Shown here one piece after another: positions 21,891 through 33,484 of a DNA stretch of 64,000 nucleotides. The DNA comes from Pteria penguin. Lineage: Eukaryota; Mollusca; Bivalvia; Pterioida; Pteriidae. Under the pieces are notes generated by a model. It worked only from the letters and a program-made list of their open reading frames with translations, searched no databases and was not told where the DNA came from. Both the position numbers and the translations under genes were made by a program. Every line of letters starts with the position of its first letter. Within the stretch, counting starts at the first letter, position 1. The stretch lies in NCBI GenBank assembly GCA_035048485.1, contig CM068582.1, positions 20,691,655 through 20,755,654 of the forward strand. The letters run 5' to 3'.

Positions 21891-22213
21891 CAGAAGATTT
21901 TTATGTTGTTCATTTGTATCTGTTTTATGACATTATAAAGGTGTACTCTTATTACATTATATAAATTTTTATTTCAAGAAAGAATTAATTAAATGAGGTA
22001 CGTAAACATATTTATATAAAATGCATGTAGCTCATAAAAAGTTCCTCGGGAAGGTTTTGACTAATTGAATGATGTCCCTTTGGTGAAAGAATTTTCTAAA
22101 CAACAAATCAGTAGTTTTCGGAGGGGATATTAACACATGCTTTTCAGATTTATTTTGTCGATTTCGAAAGAATGATCATATTGATTACGGAAATACAGGA
22201 GACAGACAGATTG
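21891..22213. other. 3' flank of the membrane-protein gene
   Basis: AT-rich, with no further gene. It probably includes the 3' UTR; no canonical AATAAA was seen directly after the stop. Confidence 0.4.
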
Positions 22214-23388
22214 ATAGATTGATTATCATTTTACGTCATTCCACGATTTTCTTGACGTATACTGTACGTGTACATATATTAGCGCAATCAAATTTTAGCG
22301 CAAAATGCTCGAAAGAGGGGTCGGCAGTATTTTAGCGTAGTCATGAATTAGCGCATTTGTCATGTTCGATTAGCGCAATTTATCCATTAAATCAGCGCAT
22401 TCAAAACAGTTTTTGGGTAAAAAATAGTGCGTTTAAGTATCTTACTTACGAGGAATTGAAATATATGCCACACGTGCGATTATCGAATCGGCTTGTATGA
22501 CACGTTTGCCATTGGACATAATTAACGAGTACATGTACCTGGAGTTGTTAAACCGTTGATTGGCTTGGATGACAAGCGTCGGGTCAATTACCTTACTCAC
22601 AGTATATGCAGTGAATCAAATACAACCTCATTTCATTCATGTTTATCCAATAACCTACCATATCATTGAAAGCAAAACACCTAGTTATAATGATAAGTAA
22701 TAATTTTGTTTTTTTTTTAAAGAAAGACATATAGAAAACAAAATGCGATTCTTACGTTTTACGGACGAAGCCATTGTTTTCATAAGTTGATATAAGATAA
22801 ATTACTTGTATTGCTGACCGCTCTTTGCCTATAATTACGTTATAGACGATATTGTAGAAGCGATATGCTTAGCGGGGGATTAATTCCTAAACTTCAAACC
22901 ACGTTTTTATTTTAATTCTTGCGTTGGTTTTGTGATAATCATATCGACAGTGTCCGGTAATGCAAACATCTTTAATCGATCGTTACTTGTGTCCTCTTTA
23001 TGCTTTATCAAAATAAATGATGAATTTGTTCCTGATATTTATTTGATAGACATAACTATAGAGTTGAAACGGACGTGCCCATTTAATTCTATCGATCTCA
23101 TGTACTTTTTATTAGCGTAGTCATGAATTAGCGCATTTTGAACAGCGCTAATTGCGCTAAAATATGAATCCCGCTAAAATAAGTACACGTACAGTATATG
23201 GACGGCATCTGTCTGATGGGTTTCATAGAAATGTATACCTTCGCACCGGACCCACCCGAAGCAGTGACAAGGGACCTTAGTTTTCATTGTCTCATCCGAA
23301 AGACAGAACACCTGAGTCCCCACGGCGGGAGTCGAACCCGGGACCTCTTGGTCACAAGCCGAATTCTTCAACCACTAGACCACACCGA
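22214..23388 (-). repeat. tRNA-derived SINE split by a DNA element
   Basis: On the minus strand the head starts near 23388 with a box A (TGGTCTAGTGGTTGAAG) and box B (GGTTCGACTCC), followed by a body with tcggatgagacaatgaaaac. The tail side (tgattatcattttacgtcat) lies at 22214-22257, beyond the 937-bp insertion at 22260-23196. Joined across the insertion it matches the SINE fragment at 5147-5240. A related head in plus orientation is at 61063-61235. Confidence 0.75.
22260..23196. mobile_element. 937-bp non-autonomous element with TACTGTACGTGTAC termini and TA target duplication
   Basis: The inverted ends are TACTGTACGTGTAC and GTACACGTACAGTA, continuing imperfectly into ttagcg boxes (about 25 bases in all). 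TA flanks both sides (22258-22259 and 23197-23198), as in Tc1/mariner-type insertion. Inside, a box tagcgtagtcatgaattagc occurs near both ends (22333 and 23113) in the same orientation. No transposase frame is present. The insertion interrupts a SINE. Confidence 0.85.
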
Positions 23389-23395
23389 AATATGG

Positions 23396-23770
23396 AAGAT
23401 TTCGGTTTAGCTACAATACCAGCAGTTAATAACGCTTTCTATTAATGTATATGGAAAACAGAATCGAATTGATAATCGGCATTTTGTACGCAGTACTAAT
23501 ATAACACAAATATTAATTTTGTTTTTGATGTTTTGTAGACAGTAATTGTTTACAATGGACTGATCTAATTTGACAGGGCTACCTGCAAGACGAAGAACAA
23601 GATATTTTTAAACATAGAAAAGTTCCATACTAAAATTCTTTTGTCTTTTTGTTTCTAAACCAGGTCAAATATTAGAAGTTTTGAATGAAACATTTACGAC
23701 AAATTAAAAACAAGCATTGGACAAATATTTCCCTCAAGCATATATGAATATAGAACATATATACCTTTTA
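23396..23770. other. AT-rich non-coding stretch
   Basis: No gene or recognisable element seen. Confidence 0.4.
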
Positions 23771-24010
23771 ATTTTGTGCACCAGATGCGCATTTCGACAA
23801 CTTATGTCTCTTCAGTGTTGCTCGAGGCCGAATGGTTGGAAGTCTCATATCATATAAATATTTGAACAGCAGTATTGAAACCAAAATGGCCGAAAAAGTG
23901 AACCAAAGAATCAATCTAAGGACAGAGCTATGCATGAGGGAGACACTCCTTAGTTTTAGAGAGATTTACATAATTTCATGACGGAAATTTTAAGTATATA
24001 TTTCAAGTCA
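23771..24010 (-). repeat. dispersed repeat with hammerhead-like core, copy 1
   Basis: About 240 bases, repeated in the same orientation at 24803-25035. On the minus strand it contains CTGAAGA (23815-23809), a possible stem gacataagttgtc, GAAA (23795-23792) and a short stem-loop tgcgcatctggtgca. This order matches the CUGANGA, stem II, GAAA, stem III layout of hammerhead ribozymes found in Penelope-like elements and retrozymes. The expected U before the cleavage site appears to be C here, so self-cleavage is doubtful. Confidence 0.5.
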
Positions 24011-24279
24011 GTACAAAAGCACTGAAAAGAAGACCGTCAATACAAAAGCACAGAAAACTAGACTTATGATAAGTTTGAATATTATGGAGGATATTAGTTG
24101 ACAGAGGTGACTGACACCAGACAATAAGATTCATTATTGTAATATACATGTTTTGATGGTTTGTAGACGTGATATTTCCTACATAGTGTTCCCTTTTTAT
24201 CTCTAGCGTGAAGAGTATATATATTTGTGTGTCATCTGTATGTTAAGTACACTCATTGTTGATGTGTCTATCCGGATAA

Positions 24280-24400
24280 CGTACACTAATTATTCTCGGG
24301 CACCTGTATCCACCTCTGATAGTCGGAGGTCTATAGATGTCCACACTGGCGCCTTCTTGTGACTGTTACAGGGAGACATACCACCAGTAACTTTGTATCT
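24280..24400 (+). repeat. fragment of a reverse-transcriptase-element 3' tail
   Basis: The box gggcacctgtatccacctct and the following ggtctatagatgtccacact resemble the tail downstream of the reverse transcriptase at 28448, and also 37430-37530 and 63715-63785. No coding sequence accompanies it. Confidence 0.4.
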
Positions 24401-24802
24401 TTAAATTCCTATTTATCTTAGATTATATGTTGTTCAATCTGAATTATTAAAAAGAAAATATGAATATATTTGTATGTTGATATTCCAGATAACACAGATT
24501 TATTCCTTCTTACCTAAATTGCTCCAGGAATCTGCATTCAAATGTTTCGAATGACCATAATCCATATAATGCCTTTTATTTTTATTATTCAGTTTGTTCA
24601 AAGAAAATAAATTTTGAAGAAATACATTGGTATCTTTGCATTTTACTATTTTGTATATAGAATATATTGTGGAAATAAATAACTGGCTCTTCATTGGTGT
24701 TTTCTTTTGACTCTTTGTCATGGTGATGTCTTGATTATTTTGCCATCCGCATACGCTGTTGATGCTTAGATTAATATTGGACATTAGGAAGTATATACGT
24801 TA
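24401..24802. other. AT-rich non-coding stretch between the two hammerhead-like repeats
   Basis: No gene supported; the 94-codon minus-strand frame at 24784-24500 has no recognisable feature. Confidence 0.4.
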
Positions 24803-25035
24803 TCATTTTGTGCACGAGATGCACATTTCGACTACTTATGTGTCTCCAGAGATACTCATGGCAGAATGATTGGAATTCTAATAATAAATAAATATTTGAA
24901 TGGCCGAGTTAAAACCAAAGTGGCCGAAAAAGAGAACCAAAGACTCGAATTCAGATCAAAACTATGCATGAGGAGATATCAGTTTTAGAGAGATTTATAC
25001 AATTTCATGAGTGACAATCTAAAGTTTATATTTAT
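24803..25035 (-). repeat. dispersed repeat with hammerhead-like core, copy 2
   Basis: Matches copy 1 from attttgtgca to the gagagattta box. Here the core reads CTGGAGA (24849-24843), so the conserved A of CUGA is lost, while GAAA (24829-24826) and the stem-loop tgtgcatctcgtgca remain. This copy should be inactive. Confidence 0.5.
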
Positions 25036-25402
25036 ATGATCAATGTTGGAATATAACGACAATTTAAAAGTATAGTATGAGGATAAAAAGATCTGCCTCA
25101 GTCTTATGAGGATTACCTGTACGGGCACGAATAGCAAAATGATAAATGGTAAAACACAAAAACACAAGGACGCCACAAAAAATATGATTGCGATGGAGTT
25201 GTAGTACCGACTTCTGCCGCTCCACTGAAACGCCATTCAACTGGCGTTGTAAAGGCTTAAGCAGTTTACACACCCACCTTTTCATCTCATTATAAAAACA
25301 GTACACACGTAGTGACAAACAATTAAAAAGTTTTAAATAAACCTCAATATGAAGAACAAGTCCCAATAAGGCACTCAAACTGACAGATCAGAAAATATGT
25401 AA

Positions 25403-25880
25403 CCACTAGTAGTAAAATTACGGAAGCCCATTTAGGACATATCAAAAAATATTTTTGAATTTGATAAAACGAAATCTTGAATTTCTTTCAACGGATTAAA
25501 TTCGTTTGAACAAATTCTTAAATTTGTTAAAACGGATTAAATTCGTTTTAACAAATTTGAGGAATTCGTTATAACGTATTAAATCTGTTACAACAAATTT
25601 GAGGAATTCGTTATAACGAATAAGGACCTATCAAAAATTATTTTGAATTTTAAATAACGAATTTGTGAATTTGTTAAAACGGAATGAATTCGTTTTAACG
25701 AATTCTTGAATTTGTTAAAATAGATTTAATTCGTTTTAACAAATTTGAGGAATTCGTTATAACATATTAAATCTGTTATAACGAATTTGAGGAATATATG
25801 AATTTAAGAAATCGTTATTTCGAATTTAATTTGTTAAAACGAATGTCAAAATCCGTTAAAACGAATTCAACAAATTTGTT
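25403..25880. repeat. AATTCG-type foldback array, left part
   Basis: Starts with ttacggaagcccatttagga and continues with many alternating copies of aaatttgttaaaacggatt and aacgaattc-type boxes in both orientations. The same start occurs at 26590, and in inverted form at about 28860-28915. Confidence 0.8.
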
Positions 25881-25888
25881 ATAAATAA

Positions 25889-28448
25889 CACCATGTATAT
25901 CTTACAGCTATACACCCACCATTGCTTCTTAACTGTTTAATTACAAACAAACTTTGCCTAGATATCAAACATCTTACACAAATCCATATCGCGTGTTCAT
26001 GCTCCTTATCAAAATTTACATATAGTCCTGTTGGCCACGTCATCACTGGCGATGTCAACATCGTGAACAATATAACTCTTGGTCAGCTAATTACCCGGGG
26101 TCTAAAATTTAGAGAGCCTAAAACATTTAATTGGCGAACCAACTTCCGTATTGTTATGGATTCGGTAGAGGACTATGCTCGTAGATGGGCAAAACGTGAA
26201 GATGTTGAGCTAAATACGTTTTCAAAATGGGTTAAGAGTGTAAGAGGTTTGATACTCAAACATATTAATAATTTAAAAAGGAACACGAAGACCAGTCATC
26301 CGTCTGTCTTCGACAACCCGAGAGTCAGAGAAGAACTCGGAAGAATACATGACAAATATGTGTTAGTACCAGCTGATAAAGCCTCGAACAATATCGTTTT
26401 TATTTGCAAGGCGGTTTATATAAATTGTCTTTTTGAGGAACTTGGCATTAACAAATCTACTGGAAATCCCACTTACACTCGCTCTTCACTCTCACAAGAT
26501 GAAATTATTAATAACCATAAGTCAGTGTTGAGTACCTTTAACTTATGTACCAAGGATAGTAAGTTCGAGTTACCCTATTACCACTAGTAGTAAAATTACG
26601 GAAGCCCATTTAGGACATATCAAAAAATATTTTTGAATTTGATATAACGAATTCTTGAATTTGTTAAAACGGATTGAATTCGTTTTAACAAATTTGAGGA
26701 ATTCGTTATAACGTATAAAATCTGTTATAACAAAATTGAGGAATTCGTTACAACGAATAGGGAACTATCAAAACTATTTTGAATTTGATATAACGAATTC
26801 TTGAATTTGTTAAAACGGATTAAATTCGTTTTAATGAATTCTTGAATTTGTTAAAACGGGTTAAATTCGTTTTAACAAATTTGAGGAATTCGTTATAACG
26901 TATTAAATCTGTTATAAAAAATTTGAGGAATATATGAATTTAAGAATTCGTTATTTCGAATTTAGTTTGTTAAAACGAATTTCAAAATCTGTTAAAACAA
27001 ATTGAACAAATTTGTTATAACAGATTTAATTCAAGAATTCAAGAATTCGTTAAAACGAATTAAATCCATTTTAACAAATTCAAGAATTCGTTATATCAAA
27101 TTCAAAAATATTTTTGATATGTCCGAAATAGGCTTCCGTAGAAGCCCATTTAGGACCTATCAAAATATTTTTGAATTTGATAAAACGGATTAAATCTGTT
27201 ATAACAAATTTGAGGAATTCGTTATAACGAATAAGGACCTTCAAAAATTGTGTTTTGAATTTTAAATAACGAATTTGTGAATTTGTTAAAACGGGTTAAA
27301 TTCGTGTTGAGTACCTTTAACTTATGTACTAAGGATAGTGAGTTCGAGTTACCCTATTGATATTGGATCCCTAAATTACACGAAGATCCATATAAACATA
27401 GGTTCATTGCAGGATCCAGTAAATGCTCCACCAAACCTCTTTCGGCCCTTTTTACCAAATATTATCTGCAATTAAGGAGAAACTTCAGACGAACTCCGAT
27501 GTGATTTACTCTCGAAGTGGTGTTAATCAGTTTTGGATATTTAAAATCTCAAAATCTGACAACTATTAAATTCATTAAAATTATGATTTTTCTACACTTT
27601 ATACCACCATACCTCATGACAAATTGAAAAACAGGCTCTTTAGAATCATTGAAAACTGTTTCTTCACCAAAAAGGGTTCACGTAGATATAAATTTATTGT
27701 TTTAGGATATCCAGATACATATTTTGTTAAAAATCACTCTGAATCTAAATATAAGTACTTTGAAGGTGACATCAAAAACATGCTGGACTTTCTGATTGAC
27801 AATATATATGTTGTGTTCGGTAACCAGGTCTTCCAACAAACCATCGGAATCCCTATGGGGACTAACTGTGCTCCTTTGCTAGCCGATTTGTTCCTTTCGT
27901 CGTACAAATTGACTTCATACAAAATCTTATGTCAAAATAAGAAGCAATTGGCCTTGTCCTTTAATTTTACATTCAAATATATTGATGATGTACTGTCTAT
28001 AAATAACAAAAACGTTGATACATACGTACATACAATATATCCAAAGGAACTTGAAATTAAGGACCCTAAAATATCCAATTCATGTGCTTCATATTTAGAT
28101 CTACTTATTGATGACCGAGGTGGTAAACTTACTACTTCAATTTATGACAAACGTGATGACTTTAGTTTCTCCATTGTTAACTTTCCATATACTAGTAGCA
28201 ACATTCATTTATCACCTGCGTACAGAGTTTATGTATTCCAATTGATTCGATATGCGCGAGCATCATCTGAGTATTGCTCTTTCATTTATCGAAGCCAATT
28301 ACTAGGAGAAAAGTTACTCAAACACGGATATGAGATATCACGACTTATGTCAATATTCCGCAAATTTTACGGTCGTTATAAAGACCTTATTTGCTCATAT
28401 GATGTATCGTTGTCTGACATGTTGACTTCCTTATATCACATTAACTAA
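25889..28448 (+). pseudogene. Penelope-like reverse transcriptase, interrupted and frameshifted
   Basis: The first coding piece (about 26000-26579) reads GHVITGDVNIVNN, LKFREPKTFNWR, then VLVPADKASNNIVFICK, an ADK signature before the catalytic domain. The second piece (27360-28448) has WIPKLHEDPYKHRFIAGSS, a motif A-like DFSTLYTTIPHDKLK, motif B GIPMGTNCAPLLADLFL, motif C FKYIDDVLS, then ASYLDLLIDDRGGKL and the C-terminal FPYTSSNIHLSPAYRVYVFQ; it ends SLSDMLTSLYHIN. No GIY-YIG domain follows. A 724-bp insertion with a 55-bp duplicated flank separates the pieces. An in-frame TGA follows FELPY, and there are frameshifts near 27460 and 27540. The class is Penelope-like by the ADK and IDD motifs; the subclass is uncertain. 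Confidence 0.8.
26580..27303. mobile_element. AATTCG-type foldback insertion inside the reverse transcriptase
   Basis: The first unit (about 26590-27138) has inverted ends of about 80 bases: acggaagcccatttaggaca at the left against tgtccgaaataggcttccgt at the right. A second, truncated copy of the same end starts at 27139. The interior is made of short inverted boxes (aattcgttttaac and caagaattcgtt). The host frame is duplicated on both sides: 26525-26579 and 27304-27358 are the same 55 bases with two mismatches. Confidence 0.75.
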
Positions 28449-28559
28449 ACCATCTGTTTAACCTATACTATACAGCAGTATTCTTTCTACTTATGACATA
28501 TACCTATTTTGACTACGGTTGTGCCGTTTCCTAAATCTGTGACAGCGAATAATACTATT

Positions 28560-28735
28560 TTGCTTATACTTATGGCATCAAGACGCTTGTGACCGGTTGG
28601 CAGGGGATGCTTACTCCTCCATGACACCTGATTGCACCTCTGTTTTGACAGAGATTCGTGAAAGTTTATATTATATTTACATATGTATTGTCGTGTTTCT
28701 TCGACTTCGAGTTGTGGATCTCGGAACAATATCTT
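28560..28735 (+). repeat. 3' untranslated tail of the reverse-transcriptase element
   Basis: Contains gtgaccggttggcaggggat, gcttactcctcc and acacctgattgcacctct. Related tails stand alone at 24280-24400, 37400-37530 and, inverted, 63715-63785. Confidence 0.6.
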
Positions 28736-28915
28736 GGATTTGAACAGATTTAATTAGTTATAACGAATTTCTCAAATTTGTTAAAACAAATTTAATCCGT
28801 TTAACACATTCAAGAATTCGTTAAAACGAATTTAATCCGTTTTAACAAATTCAAGAATTCGTTATATCAAATTCAAAAATATTTTTGGATAGGTCCTAAA
28901 TGGGCTTCCGTAAAT
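28736..28915. repeat. AATTCG-type foldback array, right inverted end
   Basis: Ends with ggtcctaaatgggcttccgt, the reverse complement of the start at 25410. It pairs with 25403-25880 and so encloses the reverse-transcriptase element. Confidence 0.8.
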
Positions 28916-29217
28916 AGGAGATGACAGAGATATATTTTTATGTTCAAGAGAATAAAGCATGACAAGGGCATTGTAACTGTTAAAACAGTAATGAATCTAT
29001 GGTTTTCATCATGATCCCATGCCTCACGAGATATTTTATCAAAGTTATCCAATGATAAACTTCATTTCACTATTACTTAATAATTGTTCTTCCATAATGA
29101 AATGTGTAAATTCTTCTGTCCTTGAATTTGTTATCAACTGTATTTTAAGTCCAGTTTAATCTTTTGCTACTTGATCAGTTACTAAAAGCCCGGCTACCAG
29201 TACTGTAAGTACTTTGA
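28916..29217. other. AT-rich spacer
   Basis: No gene seen. It would be the 3' flank of the minus-strand gene remnant ending at 29218. Confidence 0.4.
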
Positions 29218-31841
29218 TTAACTACTGATATTGTCAAGCCACTTTAAAGTTTTATTATTTGAAAATAGAATCATTTTCCCCCTAGCAATTCTATTAGCAT
29301 TTGGTTTTTCCCCCCTTAATCTGTCAAGATTAGCAAAATCTCTCTCTGATACAATGTTTGTGGGAGCAACATAGGAAGATTCATGTAGAAGTGTGTTAAA
29401 ATCATGCAACAGTGTACCCCTGATACTTTCCTCCTGGAAGATAGTCAGAAAGCTGGCGGTGAACAATTATCATGAAATTTGTGCAAATAATTTGTAAGGC
29501 CTCTATTGTAATAGTGTTCAAATTTTCATCAGAGACATCAAACAAGCTATGGAAAACCTCATCCTCCACTGTAAAATTTCGATATAATTTTTTACCTTCA
29601 AGTAATTCAGATGAATCTTTGGAAAAATAGTCCAAATAATTAAGAAACGGTAACCACATATCATTTAAATCCAATATATGGTCTACTGACTCTATTTGCC
29701 ACCAAAGGGGTCCAGTGAACAGTTTGTCAATAATGCCTAGAGCTCCACAACCAGCTACATACACAGTATTTGACACATAATTTGAAATAGAAGAAACTAG
29801 CCTGCTTTGTTTGTCCGAAAAGTAAGAGCTAATAAAATCTGTAACATGTTGTCTGTGAAAGAAGACTGAAGCAGCCATTGAAAAAATTACATTGATACGA
29901 TGTCGTGAAATGTACTCATTTTAAGATTGATTGGATTTTCTAAATTCTGTAAATAGTTATTGAATAAAAAAACCATAACAAGATTTTTCATCAGCCCCTG
30001 GTACACATAATTTTGTGGTTGTCCTAATGAAGTCTGTCGCACTATAAGTAGTACTTATGTTTCCATTTTTCTCCAAAAAACTGAATTTTCCCACTGTTTC
30101 AATGCACTTTCTGCCTGAGATCCAAGATTTACCAGCATGTAGATTGCATTTAAAATGATTGGTCAGGACAGCTCTAACAACTTTTTCCACATTATTTACA
30201 CCAACATTTAAGAATAAGAGAGTAGCATAAACCTCGCGGACAGTGTCACTATATTTTCCATCATTAAAAGTAATAATTTCTTTTTCTTTCAATAGCTCAA
30301 AAATTTTCTCCTGTAATTCTACATTTTCATTTTCAAGGTAGTTAATATGTTGCTTTAAATTTACACAACTGGAATTGTTGTCACCTGATGGGGAAACCAT
30401 GTTATTCAGATTTTCATGTGCACTCTTGTTCTGTTGTTCACGAACATTTTTGACTTTTTGCTTATGATGCTTCAGAGGAGCAGCTTATCGTTTATATTTT
30501 TGTTTGATTTCACAAGTTTTCTTCTCCAAATAGAATAGACAGTTTTTTATTTTTGCATTATCATTCACAAGTGTATCGATTTTTACATCACGCCTTTTGA
30601 TTCGTTTGTTCGTATTTCTCATGGAAAGAATGCTTAACTTTTGTTTGCAATTATGTAATTTTATTGATAATTTCTTGTTTTGCTTTTTTGTCTGGTAGAG
30701 CTTTAACTGGCAATCAAATTTCTCCCGGCGTAATTCACTGTAGGTTTTATTTGATACTCTTGACTTTAAGCTACCACAGTCTTGTTAAGAAATCTTTGTT
30801 TTTGAATTGCAGTGGAAATTGACCTTATCAGCTACAAAATCTGAACTTGTACTTGGGAATTCTGATTCCAAATTATTAGATACATTTACTTGTAGAATGG
30901 CGCCAAAGGATTTTTGGGATGAGGATATGGGACATTTAAATACTTAGAAACAACATCTGTGTCTTTTCGACCTCTCAGTGACCTTAGTTTACTATACATA
31001 CTTTCCGAGTGTTTTCGAAGATTTCCACAATGTGGAATTCCTGACAACTTGCATAGATATTTCACCCATAAACTTCACTTTTTATATGAAATGTTACGTT
31101 GATTTCTGTAATGTCGCAGCTCTAAAATTAATTAATTTACGAGTAACCACCGAGATATTTATTTCTGCAGGATTTTCAAGCCAAGCCTCTGTAATTCCTA
31201 CTTTTTGATATTCTGGTCCTAATGAAAATTCTTTGTAAATTTCAACTATTGTTGTGTCGAAAACTGAGGAATTCATATCAGGTTTCTTTACTATTTTCTC
31301 TTTCAAATTTTTCACTTTTCTAAAAAGGGATGATGTATTGATGATATATAAATGCAAGTTTTCAGCAACCTTTGGAATATTTTGTTTGTAGGTATTTTCA
31401 CCATCTTCAATAACTTCAAGAACGCAAAGCCAAAATGCTAACTGTTGAAAAACTTTGTCTTTAATTTTTTCAAGCGACCAGTCATCTGAAATTACACAAC
31501 AGGAAAACCTATAATATTTTTTTAATCAAATTTCTGTGGAGAAAATAATAAGAGAAATCCTCGAAATTCTGTAAAGTAAACTAAACACAAATTTTTATTA
31601 GCTATTAGCCACTTAAGAACGTCAGCCTGCTGACCTCAAACAAGTTTTTAATTAAACTAAAATAAAATAAACTAAGTGTCCTACTCAACATTTCAAAGAC
31701 CAGCTGGTCACAGAGAGGTAACGACCATTGACTTCAAACTGAAAAAGAGAAAAAAAAAAAAAAGAACCACAAAGCAACGCGAACTTTTAAGTTTCAAATA
31801 AAAATTAAAATAAAAAAAATACAACTAAATATAGATCTACA

Positions 31842-33185
31842 CAGTGGCGGATCCAGATTGGTTCGGAATAACCTCCTCAGACAGTGGCCTTAATCAACGT
31901 CAACAGATAGATGCAGTGCTACTAGACTTCAGCAAAGCGTTTGATAAAGTTCCCCACCACCGGTTAGCCATCAAGTTGGAGCACTATGGTGTGCGTGGTC
32001 AAACCCTGGAGTGGATCAAAAGTTTCCTCGATGGGCGCAGACAGCAAGTGGTTGTTGATGGTAAAAATTCATCTGCTGCCCCTGTAACATCCGGGGTACC
32101 CCAGGGCACAGTGCTTGGGCAGCTGCTGTTCCTGGTCTATATAAACGAGTTCCCATCCAGAGTCAAATCAACCAGCAGGCTATTTGCGTATGACTGCCTA
32201 CTTTACCGCACCATAACCTCAGAAGATGACACCAATACCCTACAACAGGACTTAGATGCACTACAAGAGTGGGAGAGTGACTGGATGATGAGCTTCAACC
32301 CAGAAAAATTACTAACAAGAGACGTATCATTGAGGCCCATTACACTATCCATGGCCATACTCTACAGACAACCACCAAAGCAAAATACCTTGGAGTAACA
32401 ATTGACAGCAAGTTACATTGGGGGCCACATATAAACAACATCACCATGAAAGCTAATAACACCACAGCATTCTTGAGCCGCAATCTCTCAAGCTTCCCAC
32501 GAAACATCAGAGCCACTAGTTATAAGACCCTAGTGAGACCCCAGGTTGAGTATGCTGCCACAGTACGAGACCATGCAAATCAACAAGATAGAGGCAGTGC
32601 AAAGAAGAGCAGCACGCTACATCATAAGAGATTACAGCAGACAGAGTAGTGTAACATCTATGCCCCAACAGCTCCAACTTCATACTCTGCAATCTAGGCG
32701 AACAACATCCCGTGCTACCATGATGTATAGAGTAGTTAACAACCTTGTAGATATCTACAACCAACACTCAACAACACCAGAGGACATGCACTGAGATATC
32801 TTCAGCCTTTTTGCCACATCAAGTGCTACCAGGACTCCTTCTTTCCAGCGGGCATAGTGATATGGAATTCCCTGCCTACATCCATAGTCACAGCTGATTC
32901 ACTTGAGGTGTTCAAGGCCCGAATCAGCTCGCATCACTTTTGAGCAGGAGCAGATGTTTTTGTCCAGATTTTATTGAGAGCCTTCCCTGCCATGTTTTTA
33001 AATTCCATGTGCAAAAATGCCCCAGTAGGAGCTCTGCACATTACTGGTAGAAGAAGAAGAAGATCATAAGAATAATATGTTAAATTTATGTAAGATTTGC
33101 ACAATTTCTTGAAAAAAGTAGGTGAAAAAAAAAACCATCACCCTGGATAAAAACCTCCCCAGATGAGCTTCTGGACCCGCCACTG
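31842..33185. mobile_element. TIR element (CAGTGGCGGATCCAG ends) carrying a LINE insertion
   Basis: The ends are CAGTGGCGGATCCAG at 31842 and CTGGACCCGCCACTG at 33185, inverted with one mismatch. No clear target duplication was found. Almost all of the interior is a LINE fragment. The whole lies in the inferred intron of the minus-strand gene remnant. Confidence 0.7.
31900..33064 (+). pseudogene. non-LTR retrotransposon reverse transcriptase, 5' truncated and frameshifted
   Basis: The reverse-transcriptase core has VLLDFSKAFDKVPHHRLAIK (motif A), GVPQGTVLGQLLFLVYINEF (motif B) and SRLFAYDCLLYRTITSED, where the expected FADD is FAYD, so one catalytic Asp is replaced by Tyr. After a frameshift near 32310 come AFLSRNLSSFPRNIRATSYK, then INKIEAVQRRAARYIIRDYS and finally FPAGIVIWNSLPTSIVTADS and FKARISSHHF. 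The element ends in a short (GAA)n tail at about 33052-33064. The layout fits CR1/Jockey-type LINEs. Confidence 0.85.
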
Positions 33186-33484
33186 ATACATGTACTGATG
33201 AAGAATTAAATAAATTTATACTCTATAGATCTTATTAGTAACAGTTTAAAATAAATAACATATCATTTTTGGACTAAAGTACTAGGGACGTATATGTATG
33301 TCCCTGAAAATGCCAGTGTTTTGTATACAGTAGGCAACAGTTTCTGATTACTTTCATTAATAATAGTAAAATGCAAGACGATATCTAAAAAGAATAAAAG
33401 TAACCGGTGAGATCATCCTCGCTCACGAGTCCCTTGATGATGTCACGATCTATCGGCGTTTCCATGCATCCATCGTCTTTTCGT

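Larger units (their letters stand above)
29218..33484 (-). pseudogene. spliced transposase-like gene remnant
   Basis: Read on the minus strand. An exon at 33484-33405 (MDAWKRR frame closed; open frame RKDDGCMETPIDRDIIKGLV, then SEDDLT) ends in phase 1 at a GT. It joins in phase to an exon starting at 31486 after an AG (DWSLEKIKDKVFQQLAFWLC), which continues through VVTRKLINFRAATLQKST to a stop at 31094. Further pieces are SGIPHCGNLRKHSESMYSKL, a Lys-rich coiled-coil-like region with two internal stops (near 30485 and 30785), TVREVYATLLFLNVGVNNVE, GPLWWQIESVDHILDLNDMW, then IVSERDFANLDRLRGEKPNA and MILFSNNKTLKWLDNISS ending at 29218. The last block resembles the C-terminal dimerisation region of hAT-type transposases, but the family is not one I can name. 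Stops and frameshifts show it is dead. Confidence 0.55.

Noticed and set aside
23174..23410. Short opposing frames around 23.2-23.4 kb
   Set aside because: They lie within the SINE head and body and have no protein features.
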